In this document: positions 54,960-64,000 of the stretch, piece after piece
Layout: each line of letters begins with the position of its first letter
Position numbering within the stretch: the first letter of the stretch is position 1
NCBI GenBank assembly: GCA_005406025.1
Contig: BGZK01000279.1
Span: 248,001-312,000, forward strand
Origin: Eumeta japonica
Lineage: Eukaryota > Arthropoda > Insecta > Lepidoptera > Psychidae
Direction: 5' to 3'
Length of the DNA: 64,000 nucleotides
Made by a program: the position numbers and the translations under genes
The notes under the pieces: generated by a model
Told to the model about the DNA's origin: nothing
Seen by the model: the letters and a program-made list of their open reading frames with translations, nothing else
Databases searched by the model: none

Positions 54960-57100
54960 TTACAAAAGGATAGTGGCATAAAGAAGAAATTGTTATGAAA
55001 TATTGTGGTCTGTAATTTCACAGTTTTTAAAACATTTCAAATTTATGCCTCCACGCAACGAAAAGCTATAAAACATAAAAGGAGATTCTTTCTTACTGTA
55101 AGATTATTTATCATTGAAAGTATTAGAATTTTGAAAAGCATTTGTAGCGTAAGCAAAGAATAAAAATTGGACCTTTATTCTAAATGATGATTTTAGAATT
55201 TTTAACGCTATTTTTTATAATAACGAATTTTAAAGCATGTCGGTTACACTATTCCTTACCTTATTAAAATAAATATTTTTTTAATTCATATTTATTTATG
55301 TATATTCCATTAGGACTTCTACATTTGTTACTTCGTAAAAGCCTTTACAGATTTATGCTTTTTTTCTATATATATGTATGTATGTATGTACATTAATAAT
55401 ATCTGTTTTATATTAGTCGCGTTCTTTTATTTATTTTTATTTTCAATAGCGTTTTTCTTATATATTCGAATTCGTTATTTTTATTCGTATCAATAATTTA
55501 TGGTTGTAACAAAATATCCTTTTACGGTTTTGATGTATTTTTGTTTACTTGAATACATATTTTTTTTTTGCTTAACTAAAGCTTATCTATCACCTTTAAT
55601 TTATAATATTACCCACTTATTTATTCTTTAATATAATTTTTTATTACCTTATTGTAAAAAGAGAGAATTAATTTAATCGTCTCGTAAAAACATTTCTTGA
55701 GAATTTCGACCCAATGTTTACTTGGATTATTGCACGTTCTTTCAAGAACATTAGCCATTTTTTCAGAATTGAAAATTTAGGGATTCCGCGGTCCAAAAAT
55801 ATTGGTCTTTCAATGGATTCTGAGCGGAAAACCTAAGCGTAATTGAGATATATTCACAAAAAAAAATGATTCCATGCATTTGATTGCATAACGGAATTAT
55901 TGAACTAATTTGTTCTTATGTCATTGATTGGTGGTCGTGTCGAGAATAATATCGGGATCCGGAAGAAAATCAGCGTTCGTATTGAGAGCGGCGTGGGAAC
56001 CCAGACCATCATGGGACTCTGAACCGGTACCAACATCAAGACAAGGGTTGTATATGAAATCGAGAGCGAAGCTGGAATTCGGGCCGAGCATAGGATTCGA
56101 TGTAAAAGATGAAGGAACTCGATTTGTCTTTATTTATATTTAACGATTCCATTGAAATTATACCGTGGGCGAAGTCCTTGGTTGAAATAGGCGTTACAAT
56201 AAAAAAAGGGCCATACCCAAGGACTGAAATAGAAGGAAATAATAACAATTATTTCTAATAAGATGTGTCTGCTTTTTTTTTTAGAAAGATGTTATAAGTT
56301 GAAATTTTGTGTTTCATAATTCCATCGTTTACTCCAAGAAATTACATTTTTCGTGTAAAAGCTGAAATTCACCTTATTTTTGTGTAAATAATAAGTCACG
56401 CTTGTCACGGAGACTGGCTTTGAATATAAGTATTTGTGTAGTGTTTAGGGATGTCGTACTCTCGCTTTAAATAAGGATATTTTGAGGTTTTAAGGATATA
56501 AATTGCGGATGCTTGAATTATATTCTTTCTGTTTAGAAAAAAAATATTCTTTTAAATAGTACAGTAAATAAGAGTATACTTCATTAAAAAAAAAACAGAT
56601 AATTGTTATATGCCAGAAAAAAAACTATCTACTATAATAATTTAAAAATTGTTAATCATAAAAATCTGTCATCTCCCCAATGACAGCTTTTTATATGGAA
56701 TACAACATACGTATTTTAAAAAAAGTATAATATAGAGAAAGAACCTTTAATAAAGGTGTAAATTGTGATACTGAAAAAGATATGGATTGATAAACTCACT
56801 ATGTTTTCAAATATGTTTGAGGAGTTAATCACATATAATAATGAATGTGAAACCGAGTGAATTTCATTGATTTCACAACTGACGCAGTCTTAAGTGTTAT
56901 ATTACAAGAAGAATTCATTATAGTGTCACCTGACATCATTTTTAGAAGCACTTTACGTTCTGTTTACATTTTTGGAGTTTACTCTCCTTAACAATCGATT
57001 TCAAATTTAGGCCCGGGGTATGGAATTTTATGGGAGTAAAATCAAGTGTTAGATAAATGACGTTACGCTATCGTCATGGTTACTGTTTACATTTCAATCA
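54960..57100. other. AT-rich stretch with one GC-richer block
   Basis: 55370-55400 is a TATG microsatellite. 55928-56145 is GC-richer, with a 71-codon plus-strand frame (GSGRKSAFVLRAAWEPRPSW) and related purine-rich text, possibly an old repeat; I cannot name it. 56170-56235 holds AGTCCTTGG and CCAAGGACT as an inverted pair. Nothing else seen. Confidence 0.4.
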
Positions 57101-57112
57101 ATCAGAATGTGA

Positions 57113-57424
57113 CAAATACCACTTATACTTGGTGGAGATTTTAATATTGATTTTAATAAAGAAGATGGTTTCCGTTTAGTACAACTTCTGAAAGATGAAC
57201 CGAACTTAGATTTAATTTCTGACAGAACACTAGGGACAACTAGATATGGTACAACTATTGATGCGATGTTTTCACGATTTATCACACATGTATCTTCCGA
57301 CATTCATGTATCATATTTTAGTTACCATAAACCAATTGTTTCAGTATTAAATAATACCGCTATTGTTTCTGTGATCAACATTACGCAAGATAACGTCAAT
57401 GATAGAGAAAATCAATCTTACTAA
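57113..57424 (+). pseudogene. Helentron-type endonuclease domain fragment
   Basis: One open frame of about 100 codons ends at TAA 57424. It holds PLILGGDFNIDF (the GDFN metal-binding motif of exonuclease/endonuclease/phosphatase domains), then LISDRTLGTTRYGTTIDAMF. It then has VSYFSYHKPIV, where LINE enzymes usually have a SDH motif and Helentron proteins have SYHKP. From memory this wording matches the C-terminal endonuclease of insect Helentron/Pif1-type proteins rather than that of LINEs. No helicase or Rep domain is present upstream, only AT-rich DNA, so it is a 5'-truncated remnant. The frame itself has no stops, so it is not very old. Confidence 0.72.
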
Positions 57425-57429
57425 AAATT

Positions 57430-58380
57430 TTATTGTATAACATAATTATTTTCAATATTTTCTTAAATGACGAATTGATTGTTTTACTATTAACATAAAT
57501 AAACGAATTGTGTATTATTCTTTGAATAATATAATAGATGCTTTCATTTACCATTATACTAATCTATATGTACGATATCATCTTAAAGCAGTAAACTCCA
57601 TTCGTGCGTCTGAGCTGACACACTTTTTTTCTTTAGACAAACCTTATTTGTTAAATGAACGCACGGTGCGCATGACTACAAAACAATGAATAGTATCTTG
57701 CGAAAAGCCTAAAGAGATTAAGAACGTCTGCAGTGCAGCCTCCACGAATGGCAGTGGAAGTTAATTGGTGAGTGGATCTTTTCGTCTTAGGAGTTACAGG
57801 ATTGAACATGGAGTCCGCTTATTTATTTCTTCATATACAGTACGGTAATTACATCCAAACAAAATTCCGTTAGGCTAATCATCTAATTATTAGTCGTTAA
57901 TCCCCAATATTCACATTTTTTCAGTTTCCTTATACGAATGTGATGCAAAGGAGCGCAACGTAAATACGATAGAGAAGTATAAACATAACGATAATTCACG
58001 TTAGAGGATGAGGATGTTACAGGCGACAGCTCTAACTGGAGCTTTGAGAATTGAATCTAAATTATTCGCGGCACGCCCGACAGGGCGCGTTCCTTAATCC
58101 GGGCTCTCACCCGCCAAAATACACGCCACGTGTAGTTGGGCCGCGCCGACTCTCGGAGTCAGTCGAGACTTTTGGATCATTTTACATATTCCGATTTTGC
58201 GTTTCAAGCAATACCTACATACAACACTCACTTTTCGGTGTAATCATCAGTTGAGTATTTCCATTGTCATCGCGCTCGACACGAGTGTTGGTGATGGCGT
58301 GGCGGAGTCGTTGGGGAAAACTTCATCCCCAACTTTGCTTGCGTGTACTACGAACTAAAATAAAATGTGACCGAGATTAT
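57430..58380. other. AT-rich, then a GC-rich block
   Basis: 57950-58170 holds GGCGACAGCTCTAACTGGAG, TCGCGGCACGCCCGACAGGG and GGGCCGCGCCGACTCTCGGA. Not open in a convincing way. Candidate unique island or old repeat. Confidence 0.3.
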
Positions 58381-58480
58381 AACTTCAACCCTATGATCAA
58401 TGATATGATCAGCGGGTTTGGTACAATGCACCGATAAACAGACAGATAGACTGACAAAGAATTTCAAAACCATTGTTCTG
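58380..58480 (+). repeat. Retroposon 3' tail fragment
   Basis: GATCAGCGGGTTTGGTACAA, then AAACAGACAGATAGACTGAC. Confidence 0.5.
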
Positions 58481-58609
58481 TGATGAGAGCTCTATAAGTT
58501 GTATATTTTAAATAGGTTTTCAAGAATAAATTTACATTTGTACAAAAAAAAATGCTATGCTTATTTATATGTAGTGCGACTGCGTATTGTCAGACATATG
58601 AAACAGTCG

Positions 58610-60200
58610 CGGTTTTTATTAAGTAATTAGGGTTCTCCGGACACCACCATGTTTACATCCCGCCAGGGGGCGGTGAGCATTCTCCACCCGCCGGTGACAT
58701 ACGACGGGACCGGCGACAATGCAGGTCAATTCTGTAAACTCAAATCGATTTAAATAGGTTTGAGGTTAAAACAACCGAGGACGCGCATCTGCAACCCTCC
58801 TTACTCTGACGTAAATTTAACTTCGTTATGGTACGAGCTGTATCGTTTTAAATTTACAAAATTGGTCTGCAGGTCGCCGACTTCATACTTTTCGCAGAGT
58901 CATGCTTTCAGCATTTATCTACGTTGAAGAGCTCTTAAGCCATACCGACATGTGAATTTTCTCAAAACGGTACTTTATTAAAGCGACCTTGCCGATTCCC
59001 TAGGGCCATTTGTTCGATGAAGACATGTGATGTCCGCGCACGTTCGAAGCGAAATTTCAAAAGAATCAGAATTTAAATCAATCAAAAGTCTTATTACAGA
59101 TTTATTTGTCAATTATTTTAGGCGATTTATCGGCTAACGTAAATCACCAAATTCTGTCTCTGAGGGTAAATAAATGTTTTGATATACTTGTCAACTTTTT
59201 TTTTTCGTGCAAGGAGCAACATAACGTACAACGTCAATCAGCAGTTCCAATCTGGATTGTTTCTTGCTGTCGTCCAATCTAGATTCTAGGCTATTAACCG
59301 AGAAAATCAGTCTAGTTTCTCGACAAATAATGACATATCTATTACTTGTACTTACAGTCTCTGACCTAAACGTATTTCAGAACTCATGTTCTGTCAATAC
59401 GTCTCAATCGTAAATATTTCAGCGTTCTCTTTTTAATAAAAGAACATTTAGCTAAAACGATGACTCAGAAGAAAGCATTTCTTAAAAGAAGTTTTAAAAA
59501 ACGATCGTATTTCTTTTTTCAAATTTATTTGAAGATTTAATTGATGTTATTACTTCAAAGGTTGCTGGGCAAGTTTCAGAAGTGATTTAAGAACTCCTGA
59601 AAATGTTTTGAATTTTTTAAAAGCAGTCTGAACGATAAATTACATCAAACGTCTTAATTTTTAAATCACAATTCTTTGATCGATGAATTCGAAGAAAAAA
59701 ACGAAACAGTACTTTGTCATTATTTCGGTATAGGTCAAGCGGTCTTATCTATCCACTATCAAACCACGAATGACCCGCTAATGGATGAGAAAAATTTAAG
59801 GACTGGCTTCCCGAAAGCCTCACCGTGAAGCGACAGAGGCACTGTCACCCCATCCCAGAGGGGTATACAACTGTCCGGACCGTCAAGTACACCGCATTTA
59901 AGTCAACAGTAGAATCGATAAAACAGTCGTCGGTGGTCGTGTGGAAACTGTCACGACCCGAGCGGGTGACTCGGGAGTCGCTATGCGATCAGCGCTTTGT
60001 GATGTTATAATATAATGAAACACTCTCATAGTGATTGCTATTAATTGAATGTATTTCTGTTGATTTAACAGTGTCTCGGCGATCGACTTTTGCTGTTGGA
60101 ACGTGATGACTCCCTTTGGAAAAGAAAATTTTGTTAATTTTTAGTAATAAATTACGTGCAACAATGTAATTACTTCAAAATTCTACAAAATGGCGCTGAA
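58610..60200. other. Mixed non-coding stretch
   Basis: 58620-58740 is GC-rich (CATCCCGCCAGGGGGCGGTG; CGACGGGACCGGCGACAATG). 59750-60005 is moderately GC-rich with a 61-codon frame (59825-60010) I do not recognise; its text (SRPERVTRESLCDQRF) is a consequence of composition. The rest is AT-rich. Confidence 0.35.
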
Positions 60201-60209
60201 TAAAGCAAC

Positions 60210-61320
60210 GATTAGATAAAAATCTGAGATATGGTTGACCTTATAGGAAAAACTTTCAGTTATGATATTTCTTGATGTGCTTTTAACTTCTCGAGTTCTA
60301 AAATATAGTTTTCTCTAAGATTTCTTCGAACTCGAAAATTTGAAAGACGGTTGACCTTGCAAGCCGTCCCTGATATTTCTTGCTAATTCAAAGCATTCAA
60401 ACGTATTAACAGCCGTAAGCGACAGTGCTTTTTTGAGTTCTTGGGGCTCCAAAATATAGTTAAAAACTATATTTATTTAAGACCGCTATTATTATATTTC
60501 AACTATGATGTCTTTTGAAATCATAGTTAAATTTTGATCTGCTTTATGGAATTCTCGTAGTTTAAAAACGGAAAAAGATAATTGCAAACCAAATGTCAAA
60601 TCGTCAAGAATTAAACAAGTTAATTTGAAAAAACAATTTTTTAGATTTTTTCGTTGACCATATCTCTCGAACAAACTCATTCATGTTGATGCAGTTTGCG
60701 ACGATCGACGTTGTTTTTGAGGAGTAGAGTGGGTTAGATATTGGAATTCGTTAGTAGAGTAGTTTAAAATATATTCTATAAAAATACTTCAAAAAAATTT
60801 TATTCATGGATGTCTCTTGAACAAACCAACCAAAATTTCTATGCAACTTGCGGCAATTGATGTCACTGCTTAAGGCGAAGAACTAACTAGATTTTGTTGC
60901 CCATCCGTAGAGTAGTCTAAAACTTATTAAAGCTATTAATTTTTTATTGAAAATTTTAATTTCAATGTATCTCAAAAGTTTCTAGAGGAATTAGTTCAAA
61001 TTTAAAAAAAAATATATGTTGAATAGACCACTTTCGCAAGTCACAAGCTGCGTTTCGATCAGTAAATTCGTTCTAAAGTTGTAAGAGTTTTTCAAACACA
61101 CACACACACGCACGTGTATGTATATACAGATATGTCTGTACATTGCGTACATATAGACATATCTCTGAAAATTATGAAAATAGATTCTATGTACTCTAAA
61201 GCGTTAAAATCTGATGAAAACTCATTTCAAAAAAAACGGACTGAAAACAGTAACTTTTCAATTTACGAAAATTCGTCAACATTCCTAGTGGAAAGTTTAA
61301 AACATCTCGTTTTTTAAGAG
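60210..61320. repeat. AT-rich dispersed repeat, copy 2
   Basis: Matches 2690-3460 in order and orientation. Inside this copy a ~150-bp unit seems to recur: a GAACAAACTCATTCATGTTG block near 60670 is echoed by GAACAAACCAACCAAAATTT near 60820, and GTAGAGTAGTTTAAAA near 60760 by GTAGAGTAGTCTAAAA near 60908. It ends with a CA-rich block at 61087-61110. No coding frame. Confidence 0.65.
61087..61165. repeat. (CA)n block with adjoining hairpin
   Basis: ACACACACACACACGCACGTGTATGT, then AGATATGTCT (61128) mirrored by AGACATATCT about 25 bp later. Confidence 0.7.
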
Positions 61321-61329
61321 AAAGACCTA

Positions 61330-63320
61330 TATAGATAAATTTGTAAAGCGAACCTTTATGAAAATACAAGCTCAATTGGAATCTTTAAAACCGTTTCTGG
61401 GATACCAATGTACAAATTTACAAATATGTACAAGAATTGCCAGCTTGAAGTGATAAGATAATTTATTGAATTGTAAACAGAATTAGGCCGGGAAGAATAA
61501 GCGGTATTTTCCCACCTCAATATATAACACTCCTTGTACGATTATCCACAGGCGCGAAGTCACTCCCGCCCAATGGTACGCCGGCCTGTAATGATATGCG
61601 TGACAGATAATTATGTACATACGAGATTAAGAGACAGGGTCGTTTTGTCCATTCTTGTGTTAAGATTTCTCATGGAAGAGAGAGAATGAAGCCGTGAAAT
61701 TGATTATTCGGATGCTAATTGCAACTTCACTCTGTATAAGAAATTTTGAAACCGTGTAAGATACCTAAATTTAGTTTGTATAAAAAACAGAGGTCTGGAC
61801 TGCAGACAGAAGAGAAAACTTAGAGCTATGTAATAACAGTATTTTTTATGATTTAAAATTAATTGTAAAATCAATTTTATTTGTTTTGGTTTTCACACTT
61901 ATTGGTACTGCGAGCGACGATTATTTACATTTCGGTATGACTTATTTATTAATCAAAATTATGGGCTGTGCAAGCTCAGCAAAGATGTTGGATATTCTGC
62001 CTATACTTTTTAGAAAATCGTATAACAATCTATAGATCACTGGAAAAATAATAAAATCGAAATTTTTTAAACGTTTTTTTCTATGTAAAAAAAATTATCA
62101 ACAGTATATTCGTTCTACAAGTTGTAAACTATCAATCAAAAATTAAACGTACAATAAGAAATAACTTAATTACAAAATAGTATAGAAAATCTTATCATCG
62201 CGGATTAGTTTATAATAAAAAAATATACAAATACTTACAGAAACAAATTTTTATATACCTTTTTTTTTGTTCGTCGGGTATGCTGTTTCACAGTTATTGT
62301 TTTCGAACGTTCTTTGAAACTTCAATTAGTTTCAACCAACGTAAAGTCTATATCCACAGGACGTTATCCGGCGGACAGAAAGGGATGCATTTGTGTAAAA
62401 AAAAAATGCACCGCCATGTTCTTTCTCGCTCGTAAAACCCTCCCGTCAATATTCATTGTGTTATTGACGCCATCTTTATTTTTAAATGAAGTACTGCCTA
62501 TAATTATATTTTCAAGACCTTTGTACATAAAAACTAAGCTAAAATTCGTCAAAATAATAGACAAGACACCATAGTTTATTAACGTCGTTTTGAAATTATT
62601 TATGTACAAAAGTCCATGTACATATTAATTTAAATCTTTTAATTTCAACAAGACACTAATAATGTTGCAACTGAATTAAATATAAAAACATGTATTTCGC
62701 ATGTACAAAAAGTTTTCACATATACTGTTAATTCCCATATACTGTTAACATTGACATGTCGGTGACGCGAATGAATAAGATTTTACTAGAAGACAAACTG
62801 AATAATGCATATAAAGAATTTTTTTTCAATATCTACTGCATTAGTATATCGGCTACAAGCTGACAAGAACTCAAGATTTTATCGATTCCAAAATCTCCTA
62901 ATGTGCCTATTGAAGTTTTCATTTCAAAAATCTGTAAGTGGCATTAGAGTATACTTTAAGTCATAGCAGTGCTAAACTAAGCTAAAAGTGCTATTACGGG
63001 GTGCTCGTCTCGTCTTTCAGTATCTTAAAACGTAAAACAATAATATGCGCAAAATAAGCAAATCTTGTGATAATGACGGTAAGCTCACACAATTTAAAAT
63101 ATTTTATTTTAGTAATTATATTCCAAGTTTCTGATTGCGATAATCGAATAATCGTAACAAAACGCATTTCTACTCTATCCAAATCCATCAAACAGCTTAA
63201 AATGTATGTACAGCCACTGCGCGACCATATTAAAGCCGTGTAGATAAATATATATATACATATATTAAAAAAAATATATTTTTCTACATATTCTGAGATA
63301 TATTCATGATGCAAAAGCGC
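61330..63320. other. AT-rich stretch with one unique island
   Basis: 61485-61660 (TATTTTCCCACCTCAATATA, CGCGAAGTCACTCCCGCCCA, GTACGCCGGCCTGTAATGAT) is unique and less AT-rich. 62355-62475 has an ATTGACGCCATC word and short inverted pairs. No gene seen. Confidence 0.35.
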
Positions 63321-63329
63321 CGGGCTGTG

Positions 63330-63540
63330 TTCATTATTCATCCTTTCTGGGAATGCTTGAATTATTCCTCCCGGATCAAAATAACGGGAGTGACGTCACT
63401 CCCGCAGAGTTAATAATCGCGATAGCAGCGCCGAATCAATAACTTTATCTTTTTATCACACCGCGATAATAGTGATAATGGAGTTTTAGTATAAAGCACT
63501 GGCCACATAGCGCACTATGTGCCGACCGGTTAGTAAATTT
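63330..63540. other. Unique GC-richer island with a palindrome
   Basis: ACGGGAGTGACGTCACTCCCG (about 63384-63404) is a perfect palindrome centred on GACGTC and includes TGACGTCA, the CREB/ATF-type site. AATAATCGCGATAGCAGCGC and TTTATCACACCGCGATAATA follow. Not open. The strongest regulatory-element candidate by motif content. Confidence 0.45.
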
Positions 63541-63544
63541 ATTT

Positions 63545-64000
63545 ATCGTTTAGTTGTTTGGCTGATTTATTTAGTGTTTCAAAATTGATATGATCGTAAA
63601 CTCACTATATTAATAGGCCAGCTATTAATAGTTACTTATTATTATCATTTTCACTATCGTAGGTAAGGGTGTATGTTATAATAAAAGTTTCAGAACGCGT
63701 AAACGTTATTGCACCACAGGTGTATTAATTGGATTTTCTATATATTATATATTCGTAAATAGCTCCGATAAAATATTGTAGGTTTTCATTCGTTTTTCCC
63801 CTTGTTAAAATAATCATTACAAAATAGCGCCATCTATTAACATGAAGTTTCGCTTTATCAAAGATAGTGACATATGTACAGTTTGACAAGCACGATACAT
63901 CATAAGAGGAATAAATAAATACCTGTCATCTGCCAAGATTAGTAATTAAATTAGGGGTATTAAAATAAAAGTAGTATCGAATACCATCATTTAAGAATAA
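63545..64000. other. AT-rich end of window
   Basis: Nothing recognised except TAGCGCCATCTATTAACATG near 63824, another copy of the GCGCCATCT word that builds the minisatellite at 739-1370. Confidence 0.4.

Overview
This 64-kb window looks like intergenic or intronic DNA from an insect, most likely a moth or butterfly. The sequence is AT-rich, with no operons, no bacterial ribosome-binding sites and no long open frames. It is packed with mariner, piggyBac, Helentron-like and other DNA-transposon remnants, tRNA-derived SINE heads, and non-LTR retrotransposon-style 3' tails ending in CAGACAGACA or ACAAACAAAC runs. The short dispersed motifs GGGTTCCGT and GCGCCATCT are ones I associate with lepidopteran genomes. 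The order-level call is an inference from repeat style, not from a host gene.

Layout. 1-5.8 kb: a 48-bp minisatellite, a 1.09-kb element with about 110-bp terminal inverted repeats (TIRs), one copy of an AT-rich dispersed repeat, a mariner scrap and retroposon tails. 5.8-7.7 kb: a broken piggyBac transposase gene that still shows an intron. 8.69-11.70 kb: a 3,005-bp DNA transposon with matching TIRs and a one-intron transposase of DUF7869/Sola-like type, carrying only three visible lesions. 13.6-13.9 kb: a 262-nt near-perfect hairpin. 17.0-18.3 and 42.6-43.9 kb: two 1.28-kb copies of one mariner family with TIRs and TA target sites. 23.1-24.2 and 38.3-39.3 kb: decayed mariners of other lineages. 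29.3-30.6 kb: a decayed multi-copy-type gene whose C-terminal half has the acidic motifs of an XPG/FEN-like nuclease. It is interrupted by a 218-bp MITE (a short non-autonomous transposon) with a clean 4-bp target duplication, and it is followed by a SINE. 40-55 kb: three short tandem arrays, a second clear SINE and several GC-rich islands. 57.1 kb: the endonuclease tail of a Helentron. 60.2-61.3 kb: a second copy of the AT-rich dispersed repeat.

I found no convincing intact host protein-coding gene. Moderately GC-rich, non-repetitive islands (for example 21.16-21.36, 24.45-24.74, 25.19-25.53, 34.6-34.87, 37.67-37.92, 49.43-49.69, 50.10-50.28, 61.5-61.66 and 63.33-63.53 kb) stand out from the AT-rich background. 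They are the best candidates for conserved regulatory elements or untranslated exons. The most interesting items are the XPG/FEN-like mobile gene family with its nested insertion, the nearly intact 3-kb transposon and the long hairpin.
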